Numbered from the stretch's first letter, positions 1 to 8,690 are shown. The stretch: 42,706 bases of DNA from Candidatus Kaiserbacteria bacterium (GCA_016204695.1 JACQKD010000002.1:1-42706); one strand, 5' to 3'. Made by a program: numbers and translations. Notes: generated from the sequence alone by a model not told the origin.

Positions 1-979
1 CATACTCGTTGGTGACGTGGGTGACGGCGGTGGTGGCGATGGGGGTGGGTGATGGTGGTGGTGCAGAAGGTTGTGCAACAGGAGTCGTGGTGACCAACAC
101 GTCACCGGTTGTTTCTTCTTCGCAGGGGAAGCCGAAGAGTGAGGTGGTGGTGCAGTACAGGGTGGACCAAAATCCTGAGGACGCTTGAGCATATTGACCA
201 TGCATCGCCGCGTCCGTAACGATATCGGTCAACGTGTGTGTACCCCGAGACAGCAAGCGACCGACGCTAGCGATAGGTTCCACAACGCTTTCGGCGATAA
301 ACGAACGCGCGGACGTAAGCGCCTGTAGCGCCTTGTCATTCGGCTGCATATACAGTAACAAACCGACCATGCTACCTACAAAAACCACGCCGAATGCAGA
401 CGCAAGAGTACGCGCGCGCCTTGCAAGCTGTGCACTCGGAAATAATTTTGGAAGTCCGACCTCTTCCGCAGAAGCAAAAATTTGCTGTTCCGCTTTACGT
501 TGTTTCCGAATCGCCTCACCGCGTACCGCTTTCTTTTTTCCCACGGACGCAATAAAGGAAACGAGAGTTTGCTTGTCCACGAACCATTCGCGACCGATGC
601 GCTGTCCGGTAATTTTCTTCTCGCGAGCAAGACGCGATATGTAATCCCCCGTATACCCAAAAACGGAAGCGGCCTCGCTCGCTGACATACCGCTTCGTTT
701 CAATTCTTGACGTGCTTTACGCTCTAGCCTGCGTTCGGCACGAATCGCATTCCTGCGGGCCGCTTCTTGCTCAGCAACTTTGGAAACAAAAACAGCAAGT
801 GATTGCGGATTGACGAACCATCGATTGCCAATACGCTTACCCTCCACCTTCTGCTCTCGCACAAGAGATGCCACATAGTCGCGGGTATAATTAAAGAGAC
901 GCCCGGCATCACCTGCCGGAATATATTCGGCTCTCTGACCAGAGTCATTTTTCAGTAGCGAATGCGAAGGTTCAGCCAT
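1..979 (-). CDS. Membrane-tethered protein with two helix-turn-helix domains (C-terminus beyond window)
   Basis: The reading frame is open from the ATG at 977-979 to the window edge, giving 326 residues with no stop, so the gene is partial only because the window ends. Two similar excisionase/MerR-like winged-helix units lie at about residues 18-66 and 98-146; both carry a Y-T-x-D-Y recognition helix followed by I-G-x-x-W-F-V. A basic linker and one membrane segment (about 191-211) follow, then a Thr/Pro/Ser-rich stretch. The expected topology is a cytoplasmic DNA-binding head with a long outer region. The neighbour at 1473-2387 has one such head and one membrane span, so they look like paralogues. 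I do not recognise a named family, and the function is unknown. Confidence 0.8.
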   Translation of the reverse strand, partial: MAEPSHSLLKNDSGQRAEYIPAGDAGRLFNYTRDYVASLVREQKVEGKRIGNRWFVNPQSLAVFVSKVAEQEAARRNAIRAERRLERKARQELKRSGMSASEAASVFGYTGDYISRLAREKKITGQRIGREWFVDKQTLVSFIASVGKKKAVRGEAIRKQRKAEQQIFASAEEVGLPKLFPSAQLARRARTLASAFGVVFVGSMVGLLLYMQPNDKALQALTSARSFIAESVVEPIASVGRLLSRGTHTLTDIVTDAAMHGQYAQASSGFWSTLYCTTTSLFGFPCEEETTGDVLVTTTPVAQPSAPPPSPTPIATTAVTHVTNEY

Positions 980-1131
980 GTGTGCGGATATCCTAACTGT
1001 CTAGATATCATATAGTCTTTTCGTGTTTTTCTTGCCTCATTTTTGTTTCAATACTGTGGACAAGTTTTTTCTCAAAAAAATAAGAGTTTTCAAAGAAAAC
1101 CTTTTCCTTTCAAATCCCGTAACGGAAGATC

Positions 1132-1323
1132 AAAAAAACAGTAAAACCGACCGCCCGTCCATCCCGAGAAACAGTCTCCGTACACTGTTTCTCCAAGCGG
1201 GCAGGGCATTGGTGGACGGCATCGGGACATTTCTGGCGTCCGACCAGTAAAAACCAAACCGCCCGTCCACCCCCGTAACAAAGCTGATGAGGTATTGGCG
1301 GGCGGTTGTCGGGGTGTTTTTTT
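1132..1323 (-). repeat. Structured non-coding region with two terminator-like repeats
   Basis: The gap 980-1472 has no convincing gene. Inside it two copies of a GC-rich motif (TGGACGGGCGGT on the minus strand, then T-rich sequence and ACTG) occur at about 1139-1164 and 1245-1273. On the minus strand the second copy closes a 9-bp stem (1257-1265 with 1299-1307) before a T-rich tail. The first follows a perfect 10-bp hairpin (1166-1175 with 1184-1193) and ends in a run of seven T. They may be tandem terminators or the ends of duplicated small RNAs; no RNA family is recognised. Confidence 0.5.
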
Positions 1324-1424
1324 GCTAGCAGAGGAAGGGGCTCCGCCGCTACATGTGTTTTATAACCTCTTATCCTCCAAACAGAGCTACGAGGCATTTT
1401 CGACAGACTAGTAGACAAATATAG

Positions 1425-1458
1425 ATATAGATATCTCGGTCAGCCGAGATATCTATAT
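1425..1458. terminator. 15-bp perfect hairpin downstream of the HTH/TM gene
   Basis: The arms 1425-1439 and 1444-1458 are perfectly complementary around a 4-nt loop and lie 15 nt past the stop of the 1473-2387 gene. A T5 run follows on the plus strand (1458-1462), and a T-rich tail lies on the minus side. It probably acts as a terminator. Confidence 0.6.
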
Positions 1459-1472
1459 TTTTGAATACGTAA

Positions 1473-2387
1473 TTAGTCTTTCTTGAAAGCTGTAAGTATT
1501 GAATCCAGGGAAGCGAGGTGGTAGGTGGTATGAAAAGATGTTTTTTTCTGTCCGGAAGTACTATATGCCCACGTGCTCTCGAGGACCACATTAGCGACAA
1601 GGAAAATTATAAGAATGAGAATGGCAACCGGTACCAAACGATATGAACGCTTTTTAGACGATCTTCGCGGGAGAACATGACGATCGGGCTCTTGGAAGTC
1701 GTCGTCGTCTTCCTCAACGTAGTCATCTCTCTCCCGTGCAGTTCGGTACTCATGGACGAATGCTCTATCCGGTTGCCTGACGGGAGCCGGATCCTGAATC
1801 TTCCGTATGGGTACTGCAACCTCTTGATCTTCCGCATAGTTTTCTTCTTGAGGATACTCTATTTCCGGATCTGGCGGATCATATTCATCCTTATCTTCAT
1901 ATTCCTTATTGTGAAGCGGTTCCTCTTGCGGAGAGACTTCTTGGGATACTTCTGGCGTTGATAGATTTTCCATTTCGTCTTCCTCCGAGGGGTACGCCTC
2001 AAAATCGGACATTACCATCTCCGACTTCCCAATAACGGCAGGCAACAGCTCGTCCGTGTCTCTGGTGTAACGAACATCGGTGTCCCCAAAACGCTTCCTA
2101 TGGTCGACCCCTGACGACACAGGGGTATACTCTACGGCTTGTTGCGAAACAAGAGCATCTTTCTGCTTTTCAACGTCGCGTTTGGTAATTCCCGCATTTG
2201 TACGGCTTTGAGAATTTTTGTGTGCAAGGAGAGATTCTTCGGAGACATACCATGTTTTCCCCAAGATGATAGCGTCCAGCAGACCTTTCCGACATAGCTG
2301 ACCAACGTAATCGGGAGCATAGCCCACCCCGTCTGCCGCTTTTACGGCTTTGATATAGATCTTTCCATCAAGCGTGACGGTATCCAT
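1473..2387 (-). CDS. Membrane-anchored helix-turn-helix protein
   Basis: The product is 304 residues from the ATG at 2385-2387. An upstream in-frame ATG at 2394-2396 lies inside the TATAAT promoter hexamer, so it cannot be the start of that transcript. Residues 5-56 form one excisionase-like winged helix (D-G-K-I-Y-I, Y-A-P-D-Y-V, G-K-T-W-Y-V). A long acidic Glu/Asp-rich linker (about 90-220) and a basic patch follow, then one membrane helix near 251-270 and a short outer tail. It resembles the neighbour at 1-979 in having a DNA-binding head on a membrane anchor. It could be a membrane-bound regulator or a DNA tether; nothing in the sequence decides between these. Confidence 0.8.
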   Translation of the reverse strand: MDTVTLDGKIYIKAVKAADGVGYAPDYVGQLCRKGLLDAIILGKTWYVSEESLLAHKNSQSRTNAGITKRDVEKQKDALVSQQAVEYTPVSSGVDHRKRFGDTDVRYTRDTDELLPAVIGKSEMVMSDFEAYPSEEDEMENLSTPEVSQEVSPQEEPLHNKEYEDKDEYDPPDPEIEYPQEENYAEDQEVAVPIRKIQDPAPVRQPDRAFVHEYRTARERDDYVEEDDDDFQEPDRHVLPRRSSKKRSYRLVPVAILILIIFLVANVVLESTWAYSTSGQKKTSFHTTYHLASLDSILTAFKKD

Positions 2388-2394
2388 ACGGGCC

Positions 2395-2400
2395 ATTATA
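2395..2400 (-). promoter_or_regulatory. -10 element TATAAT, leaderless spacing
   Basis: A consensus TATAAT on the minus strand ends 7 nt before the ATG at 2387, so transcription should begin at or within a base of the start codon. Confidence 0.7.
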
Positions 2401-2421
2401 CCCCAAGAGAAGGATATATCG

Positions 2422-3867
2422 CTAAGCCGAGGTGTTTATTTTTCGAATTAAAAGCTCTTTGAGTACCGCCGGATTTGCAGCTCCTTGTGTTGCTTTCATG
2501 CTTTTGCCAATAAGGAATTGCAGGGAGGAATCTTTACCGGCCTTATATTCGGCAACCACGAGCTCATATTCTGAAAGTATCTTTTCAACAATAGGAAGAA
2601 GCTCCCCTTCTCCGCTCTGTTGAAGAAGTCCTCGTTCCTTGGCTACTTTTTCAGGATCTTCGCGGCCAAAAAGGGACTCCGGAATGAGGTCCTTGGCAAC
2701 TCTGGAGTTTATTGCGCCTCCGATAAGGAGATGCATCAGCTTTGCAAAACGTACCGGGGAGGCGTTTTCAAGTGACAAAGGCACTGCTCCTTGGGAAAGA
2801 TACCCGAGGATGTCTGTCGTAATGTAATTGGCGACTTTCTGCCGATCATCTGATGCGATACCTCCTCGTAGTGATTCTAACTCGGACAGAGATCTTTCAT
2901 AGAATTTTCTCAAATCACGATTGTAGACAAAAGTCTCGATCGTATCACTCGTTAATCCGAGATCATGTAATTTTATCCTTATTTTTGAAGGAGTTTCTGG
3001 TATAAGCTCGTCTAGACGAGATTCTGAAAACTCGTGGAGACTTTCAATGTCAAGCTTCGGCAGATCGGGGTCCGGGAAGTAGCGGTAGTCATGCGAGGAT
3101 TCCTTTTTGCGCTGAGAAATCGTCACTTCTTTAATCTCATCCCATCCTCTCGTTTCCTGGACTATCAGACCCCCTTTTTCAAGCATATTGACTTGACGAT
3201 CAATTTCGTGGGCTATTGCCGCCTCGACCGATCGAAAGGAATTGAGATTTTTGATTTCCACCTTGGTACCCATGGTACCGGAATCGCTCATCGAAATATT
3301 AACCTCGACTCGCATCTCCCCTTTTTCCATATTGGCATCGGACACTTCAAGCGTACGCAGTAAGAGCTGGAGCTCCCGGGCAAATAGACTCGCCGTTTTT
3401 GCATCGTGTATGACCGGTTCGGTCACGAGTTCCATAAGCGGTACGCCCGCACGATTAAAATCGATGAGACTCCCCGCCCCTTTGTCATGCAGGGAACGGG
3501 CGGTGTCTTCTTCGAGATGTACACGCGTGATCGTAACTCCCGCAAGTGACCCGCCCGAGACAAACGGGTACGCGTATTGGCTGATCTGATATCCTTTCGG
3601 AATATCGGGATAAAAGTAGTGCTTGCGGTCGAATTCACTGTACGTGGCTATGCGCGCCTCCAACGCCCGTCCAACAAGCAGAACCTTCCGGACCGCCTCT
3701 TTGTTTGCGGTCGGGAGCGTACCGGGGTGCCCCATGCAGACGGGACAAATGTGCGTATTGGGAACTTCTTCATGCGGCGCATTCCTGCATCCGCAAAACA
3801 TCTTGGTTTTTGTCTTGAGTTCGGCGTGAATCTCAAGCCCGATCGTCGGCGTATATCTGGCAACCAT
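2422..3867 (-). CDS. gatB: Aspartyl/glutamyl-tRNA(Asn/Gln) amidotransferase subunit B
   Basis: GatB binds mischarged Glu-tRNA(Gln) or Asp-tRNA(Asn), activates the acyl group with ATP, and receives ammonia from GatA. The 481-residue protein has the family's usual length and landmarks: an N-terminal IGLEIHAEL, a zinc-binding C-G-C...C-P-V-C cluster near residues 25-45, YFYPDIPKGYQISQY, HLEEDTARS and IDFNRAGVPLMELVTEP, then the C-terminal YqeY-like tail with IGKSMKATQGAANP. The start is fixed by a TATAGT hexamer ending 6 nt upstream. gatA and gatC are not in the window. The next gene starts 34 nt after the stop. Confidence 0.97.
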   Translation of the reverse strand: MVARYTPTIGLEIHAELKTKTKMFCGCRNAPHEEVPNTHICPVCMGHPGTLPTANKEAVRKVLLVGRALEARIATYSEFDRKHYFYPDIPKGYQISQYAYPFVSGGSLAGVTITRVHLEEDTARSLHDKGAGSLIDFNRAGVPLMELVTEPVIHDAKTASLFARELQLLLRTLEVSDANMEKGEMRVEVNISMSDSGTMGTKVEIKNLNSFRSVEAAIAHEIDRQVNMLEKGGLIVQETRGWDEIKEVTISQRKKESSHDYRYFPDPDLPKLDIESLHEFSESRLDELIPETPSKIRIKLHDLGLTSDTIETFVYNRDLRKFYERSLSELESLRGGIASDDRQKVANYITTDILGYLSQGAVPLSLENASPVRFAKLMHLLIGGAINSRVAKDLIPESLFGREDPEKVAKERGLLQQSGEGELLPIVEKILSEYELVVAEYKAGKDSSLQFLIGKSMKATQGAANPAVLKELLIRKINTSA

Positions 3868-3873
3868 ATGGGC

Positions 3874-3879
3874 ACTATA
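3874..3879 (-). promoter_or_regulatory. -10 element TATAGT of gatB, leaderless spacing
   Basis: TATAGT on the minus strand is followed by 6 nt and the gatB ATG. Confidence 0.65.
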
Positions 3880-4011
3880 CTAGCAAAATTTTTTCAGAAA
3901 GCTATCGGGCGAGGATATACCCCTTGCCGCACAGAACCACATCCGTAAAAACGACTGCCCGCACATCCGGCACCGGAGAGCCGAGAGACATTCTCGGCAA
4001 ACCTGTAAAAG

Positions 4012-4038
4012 AAAAAACCGGGCGGTCAGAGTGACCGC
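4012..4038 (-). terminator. Intrinsic terminator of obg overlapping its stop codon
   Basis: GCGGTCA and TGACCGC (4022-4028 and 4032-4038) form a 7-bp stem with a 3-nt loop, followed on the minus strand by a T6 run (4012-4017). The obg stop codon (4026-4028) lies inside the stem. A second hairpin, GCCGAGA/TCTCGGC, lies at 3980-3998. Confidence 0.75.
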
Positions 4039-4988
4039 AGGTACCCGACAAGTGCATCGCTCAATCGTTTGATTGACGCGGCATCAGCTTGAGAAATTGC
4101 AAATACTTTTTTGTTTCTGAAAAGCGACATCGTCTCAAGAACATGCTTTTGCGGGACGCTGTCCGTTTTGGTAAGTACAATCCATTCGGGACGGTCGGTA
4201 AGCGTCGGATCGAACACGGCAAGCTCTCGGCGGATGGTTTCGTAACTCCGACGCGGATCATCATCGGTAAGCGCAACGCAGTGGAGAAGCATCTTCGTCT
4301 TTTGAATATGACGCAAAAATTTGTGCCCGAGTCCCTTCCCTTCCGCCGCGCCTTCGATGAGACCGGGAATATCCGCGAGAATAAAACCGAAGAGATCGCC
4401 GAGTTCCGGCTCAAGTGTCGTAAACGGATAGGCGCCGATACGAGAACGAGCGTTGGTGAGTGCATTAAGAAGTGTCGATTTGCCTGCGTTCGGCAGGCCG
4501 ATAATGCCGACGTCGACAATCAGCGAAAGTACGAAGTGCAGGATCGATTCTTCTCCCGGTTTACCTTTGGTGGTCTGCGTCGGCGAACGGTTTGTGGAAG
4601 ACTTGAAAATCTCATTCCCAAGCCCTCCGTTGCCCCCTCGGAGGATACATCTCGTTTCCCCTTCCTCGATAAGTTCGTATGTCTTTCCGGTATCGGCGCG
4701 CGTAATCGCCGTTCCGACCGGTATGTCTATCGTGAGGTCTTCCCCGCCTCGGCCATGTCTGCTTGAGCTCTCTCCCGGCTTGCCGTCCTGCGCTCGAAAC
4801 TCCTTGGCGCCGGTATATTTGGCAAGCACGTTTATATTGCGAACGGCGCGCACATACACGTCGCCGCCCTTGCCACCGTTACCGCCCGCAGGTCCGCCAA
4901 GAGGCATACGCTTCTCGTGGCGCCAGCGCTCCACGCCGTCGCCTCCCTTCCCTGCGCGCGCATGGATTGTCAGTTCATCTACAAACAT
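4026..4988 (-). CDS. obg: GTPase Obg/CgtA
   Basis: Obg is a large-ribosomal-subunit assembly GTPase. Residues 1-157 are the glycine-rich Obg fold (GGPAGGNGGKGGDV, SSSRHGRGGEDL). The G domain follows, with G1 GLPNAGKST at 164-172, G3 DIPGLIEG at 206-213 and G4 LTKTD near 272. The protein stops at 320 residues, at the end of the G domain, so the variable C-terminal OCT domain found in many homologues is absent. The first 24 nt upstream are a solo end of the window's MITE-like repeat, whose TAGGGT ends 6 nt before the ATG. The stop codon sits in its own terminator. Confidence 0.96.
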   Translation of the reverse strand: MFVDELTIHARAGKGGDGVERWRHEKRMPLGGPAGGNGGKGGDVYVRAVRNINVLAKYTGAKEFRAQDGKPGESSSRHGRGGEDLTIDIPVGTAITRADTGKTYELIEEGETRCILRGGNGGLGNEIFKSSTNRSPTQTTKGKPGEESILHFVLSLIVDVGIIGLPNAGKSTLLNALTNARSRIGAYPFTTLEPELGDLFGFILADIPGLIEGAAEGKGLGHKFLRHIQKTKMLLHCVALTDDDPRRSYETIRRELAVFDPTLTDRPEWIVLTKTDSVPQKHVLETMSLFRNKKVFAISQADAASIKRLSDALVGYLRSL

Positions 4989-4991
4989 AGC

Positions 4992-5010
4992 TAGACCCTA
5001 TCTCAAAATA
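4992..5010 (-). repeat. Solo terminal repeat of the MITE-like family, probable obg promoter
   Basis: TAGACCCTATCTCAAAATA matches the end of the elements at 8691-8875 and 29263-29476 with one substitution and one missing A. No partner end is visible nearby, so this is a solo or relict end. Read on the minus strand it contains TAGGGT (4995-5000), ending 6 nt before the obg ATG. Confidence 0.6.
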
Positions 5011-5040
5011 CGCTTCAATGCAAAGCGGTGCGAACGAAAT

Positions 5041-5376
5041 TCATTTGACGAAGCGGTTTCCGATCACACTTACGATTGAAACGAGAAGCAATCCGAAAAG
5101 TGCCGGTACAAACCCGTCGACTGAAAAACCGGACACAAGCGAGGCCGCCGCCGCAAATAGCGCCGCGTTTATGACGAAAATAAAAAGACCGAGTGTAAGC
5201 AGTGTGATCGGCAATGTCAACAGGACGAGTATGGGGCGTGCAATAAGATTGAGCAGGCCAAGTATAATCGCCGCAACAACCGCCGCACCGAAGCTCGACA
5301 CCGAGATACCCGGCACCAGATAGGCGCAGAACAGCAGCGCCCCGGCGGTTATGAGGATACGGAAGATAATCTTCAT
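5041..5376 (-). CDS. Small four-helix membrane protein, phage holin 4_2 (YvlD-like) superfamily
   Basis: The product is 111 residues from the ATG at 5376, where a CATTAT hexamer ends 6 nt upstream; a longer start at 5412 is possible but less natural. It consists almost entirely of four hydrophobic segments. The features A-x-x-x-G-L-L-N-x-x-x-R-P-I-L and L-P-I-T-x-L-T-L-G-L-F are typical of the mycobacterial-type 4-TMS holin/YvlD family. Members outside phages are common in bacteria and their role is unclear. No phage genes are nearby, so I read it as a chromosomal membrane protein. Confidence 0.85.
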   Translation of the reverse strand: MKIIFRILITAGALLFCAYLVPGISVSSFGAAVVAAIILGLLNLIARPILVLLTLPITLLTLGLFIFVINAALFAAAASLVSGFSVDGFVPALFGLLLVSIVSVIGNRFVK

Positions 5377-5419
5377 GCTCCCATAATGCCCCAAACTCCT
5401 TAAGAAAGCCACCTGTCAC

Positions 5420-6118
5420 TTATGCTGTATGTTCTTTTTTAGCGAAGTACACCCAAAAGAAGACTCCCGTAGCGATATAAAAAAGTACATGGACCATAAA
5501 ACTATACGCGAAGCCATATCTAAACTGTGTAATCAGGGTGGGAAAAACGAGACCGGATAGCATCGCGAATATCGTGTAATAGAGACCGAAAAATCTTCCT
5601 GTGGTTTTGATGAGCGGCACATGTAAAACACCAAACAACACGACAAAACAGACGACAATGCCTGCCAAGGTCAACCCTGTTTTTTGCAAAAGCAACACCA
5701 GCACAAGGATGGTTGTTTGTTGGAAAAGTATTTCAAAATGCTTCGATATTATATAACGGTAATCCATTGGAAGATTGAAATCTTCGGGTTGCTCCGCCAT
5801 CGCTTTTTCCGGCTTTTTCAAAAAACGGCGAGACAAGAAATAGTTAAAAAAGAAAAGAGCAACAACGGCGACTACTGGAACGAGCAAAACAGACGAAAAA
5901 TTAACGACGATGGACTGTAACAAGTCTCTAAACGTCACTGCCGTAATCACTGAAAATCCGAGAAAATAGAAGGAAGTAAAAATGAATCGGTTTATATAGT
6001 GTATTCCGTTGCGAAGCAGTACTATCCACACAGTCCATCCGGTTACAAAAATGGCGAGCCATGCCGCGAAGAAGAACGGGAGCGATTCGTTGGTAAACTG
6101 TAGACCTATGTTATCCAT
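5420..6118 (-). CDS. Multi-pass membrane protein of unknown function
   Basis: The product is 232 residues with about seven hydrophobic segments and a short charged loop near residues 95-115. The last two helices (GLVFPTLITQFRYGF, then SFMVHVLFYIATGVFFWVY) faintly recall the final helices of CPBP/CAAX-protease-like proteins. The paired glutamates expected of an active protease are not visible, so I do not assign activity. The gene follows secA by 9 nt and is probably cotranscribed. It is more AT-rich than its neighbours. Confidence 0.75.
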   Translation of the reverse strand: MDNIGLQFTNESLPFFFAAWLAIFVTGWTVWIVLLRNGIHYINRFIFTSFYFLGFSVITAVTFRDLLQSIVVNFSSVLLVPVVAVVALFFFNYFLSRRFLKKPEKAMAEQPEDFNLPMDYRYIISKHFEILFQQTTILVLVLLLQKTGLTLAGIVVCFVVLFGVLHVPLIKTTGRFFGLYYTIFAMLSGLVFPTLITQFRYGFAYSFMVHVLFYIATGVFFWVYFAKKEHTA

Positions 6119-6127
6119 TGCCGAACA

Positions 6128-8671
6128 TCACGATGAAACCAGTTTCCACGTGCCGGATGCGATGAGCGGTTCGGCTTTTTTGTATTTCATCTCCTTGGTC
6201 TCATTGCCGTCGGTGACGGTAACGAGATCGTTGCGGCCGATCTTCGGTTCGGCGCGCGCGGGCGCCGAACGGCGAGCGCCCCGCGCTTCCGCACCCTCCC
6301 CGGATGAATCACTACCGCCGAGGAGCTCGGCATTCTGCCGGACACGCTTCAGTTCGGCTTCTTCACGTTCAAGCATTTGGGCGGCGATATGCGGAATAAG
6401 CTCGGCAAGCCGCGCGATGAATGCCTCTTGCATCTCTTTAAAAAGACGATTGCCCTCCCTGCGATATTCGATAAGCGGATCACGCTGACCGTAGGCGCGC
6501 AGATTGACGCTTGAACGCGTATAATCCATGAGTTCCAGATGTTCCACCCACAACAGATCGGTTACCTGCAATGCGAGACGTCGCACGAGCACGTACCATT
6601 TCTCCGCTCCGAGCTGTCCCCGGCGCTCGTTCACCACAGTCTCAAGCGCCGGTTCAGCCGCCAGCACCTCCGCAAGCACGACATCGACCTCCGCGTCTGA
6701 ACCCAAGAGCAACTTTCGCCGCCGCGCATAGACCGACTGGCGCTGTTTGTTGAGTACATCGTCATACGCAAGCACCTGCTTGCGCGCATCGAAATGAAAA
6801 CCTTCGATCTTTCTTTGCGCGGTTTCAAGAGATCTGGTGATCATACGATTTTCGACCGGCTGGTCTTCCGGTATGCCGAAGCGTCCCATCATGTTTTTTA
6901 CCGCGTCGGCCGCAAAGACACGCATCAGGGTGTCTTCCATCGAAACAAAAAACTGCGTCTCGCCCGGATCGCCCTGTCGGCCGGCGCGACCGCGCAACTG
7001 ATCATCGGTACGTCGCGCCTCATGCCGCTCGGTGCCAAGCACGAAGAGGCCGCCGAGAGAAAGCACCTCGTCGTATTGCTCTTGTGTCGCATTCGTACCG
7101 CCGAGCTTAATGTCAACGCCGCGGCCTGCCATGTTGGTCGCAAGCGTTACCTTCCCTCTTTCTCCCGCGGCCGCGATGATCTCTCCTTCCCGCTCATGGT
7201 TCTTGGCATTTAACATCTCATGCGGAATGCCCGCGCGAGAGAGTTCGGCGGAAAGCGCCTCGTTGCGCTCAATGGATGCCGTGCCGATGAGCACCGGCTG
7301 ACCGCGCTCATGAAGCTCCCGCACCTTCCAGATGGCCGCAATGTACTTGCCTTTTTCCGTCTGGAAGATGAGGTCGTTATGATCGACACGCCCGCTTTGT
7401 TTGTTGGTCGGCACCGGGACGACCTCAAGCTTGTATACGGTATAAAATTCCTCGGCCGAGGTGAGCGCCGTACCCGTCATGCCCGCAAGCTTCTCATACA
7501 TGCGAAAATAATTTTGAAAGGTGACGGACGCGTACGTGCGCGATTCACGTTGCACCGTCACTCCCTCCTTTGCCTCGATCGCCTGATGCAGGCCTTCCGA
7601 CCAGCGCCGGCCCGGTTGGAGACGACCGGTATGTTCGTCGACAATGATCACCTCTCCGTCCCGCACCACATATTCTTTATCCCGGATGTAGAGCGCTCTG
7701 GCGCGCACGGCCGTCTCAAGATGATGAACATATTTGATGCCACGGTCCGTGTAGATGTTGTCGATGCCGAGAAGCTCCTGCGCTCGCTCGATGCCGGCAT
7801 CGGTAAGCGTCGCACTGTGCAACTTTTCATCAACGACAAAATGTTCATCGGCATCGAGTTTTTCCGCAACCTTGGCAAACACGGCATAAAGATTTTCGGA
7901 ATCCTGCGCGGGGGCGGAGATAATGAGCGGCGTACGCGCCTCGTCAATAAGTACGGAGTCCACTTCGTCGACAATTGCAAAGTACGGGTCGCGCTGGCGC
8001 AAATTCTCGATGTCGTACTCGATGTTGTCGCGCAGATAATCGAATCCGAATTCATTGTTCGTGCCGTAGGTGATATCGGCGCGATACGCTTCCCTTCGCG
8101 TCGACGGACGCAGGTAATCGTAGACGACACGAAACGATCCTTCAATGTCGCGCGCGGCATCCGCTTCTTTGTGTCCGGCATCATATATATATGACTCGTC
8201 ATGATTGATGACACCGACCGAAAGTCCCAAAGAAGCATAAATTTGTCCCATCCACACCGCATCGCGTCGCGCGAGATAATCGTTTACGGTCACAATATGT
8301 ACGCCTTTGCCGGTGAGCGCATTGAGATACGCAGGCAGGGTACCGACAAGCGTCTTCCCTTCGCCGGTACGCATCTCGGTAACCTTGCCGCGATGCAGAA
8401 GAATGCCGCCGATGAGTTGCACATCGAAATGACGCTGGCCGAGCGTGCGTCGAGCGGCTTCGCGCACCACCGCATACGCCTCCGGCAAGATATCGTCAAG
8501 CGTCTCCCCGGCCTCCAAACGGCCTTTGAAATAGGCCGTTTTCTCTCTCAATGCCTCATCCGCAAGACCTCGCACTTCCTCTTCGCGAGCATTAATGGCC
8601 GGCACGAGCGAACGCGCTTCTTTCAAGACCCCTTCGTATCCCTGCCTGAAAAAACGGTCGAGAAATGACAT
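6128..8671 (-). CDS. secA: Preprotein translocase ATPase SecA
   Basis: SecA is the motor that drives unfolded proteins through SecYEG. I chose the ATG at 8671 (MSFLDRFF; 847 residues) over the ATG at 8683, because an extended -10 (TGGTATGCT) ends 7 nt before it. Walker A (MRTGEGKT) is at about 100-107 and the DEAD motif appears as DEVDSVLIDEARTPL. The second RecA fold has TNMAGRGVDIKLGGT and the arginine-finger region DDQLRGRAGRQGDPG. The C-terminus lacks the Cys-rich zinc-binding SecB/ribosome contact tail, as expected in streamlined genomes. A MITE-like element lies 20 bp upstream. Confidence 0.97.
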   Translation of the reverse strand: MSFLDRFFRQGYEGVLKEARSLVPAINAREEEVRGLADEALREKTAYFKGRLEAGETLDDILPEAYAVVREAARRTLGQRHFDVQLIGGILLHRGKVTEMRTGEGKTLVGTLPAYLNALTGKGVHIVTVNDYLARRDAVWMGQIYASLGLSVGVINHDESYIYDAGHKEADAARDIEGSFRVVYDYLRPSTRREAYRADITYGTNNEFGFDYLRDNIEYDIENLRQRDPYFAIVDEVDSVLIDEARTPLIISAPAQDSENLYAVFAKVAEKLDADEHFVVDEKLHSATLTDAGIERAQELLGIDNIYTDRGIKYVHHLETAVRARALYIRDKEYVVRDGEVIIVDEHTGRLQPGRRWSEGLHQAIEAKEGVTVQRESRTYASVTFQNYFRMYEKLAGMTGTALTSAEEFYTVYKLEVVPVPTNKQSGRVDHNDLIFQTEKGKYIAAIWKVRELHERGQPVLIGTASIERNEALSAELSRAGIPHEMLNAKNHEREGEIIAAAGERGKVTLATNMAGRGVDIKLGGTNATQEQYDEVLSLGGLFVLGTERHEARRTDDQLRGRAGRQGDPGETQFFVSMEDTLMRVFAADAVKNMMGRFGIPEDQPVENRMITRSLETAQRKIEGFHFDARKQVLAYDDVLNKQRQSVYARRRKLLLGSDAEVDVVLAEVLAAEPALETVVNERRGQLGAEKWYVLVRRLALQVTDLLWVEHLELMDYTRSSVNLRAYGQRDPLIEYRREGNRLFKEMQEAFIARLAELIPHIAAQMLEREEAELKRVRQNAELLGGSDSSGEGAEARGARRSAPARAEPKIGRNDLVTVTDGNETKEMKYKKAEPLIASGTWKLVSS

Positions 8672-8678
8672 GCGACAC

Positions 8679-8684
8679 AGCATA
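8679..8684 (-). promoter_or_regulatory. Extended -10 TGG-TATGCT of secA, leaderless spacing
   Basis: The hexamer TATGCT with an upstream TG ends 7 nt before the chosen secA ATG. Confidence 0.6.
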
Positions 8685-8690
8685 CCACAC

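Noticed and set aside
1139-1274. CRISPR array from the repeated GC-rich motif
   Set aside because: Only two imperfect copies with one 80-bp interval, associated with stems and T-runs; no cas genes.
5041-5376. Prophage, because of the holin-like protein
   Set aside because: No other phage gene is near, and this superfamily is widespread in bacterial chromosomes.
7220-8194. Long plus-strand frame opposite secA (324 codons)
   Set aside because: It lies antisense to strongly conserved SecA motifs and has no promoter or family resemblance; it is a shadow frame.
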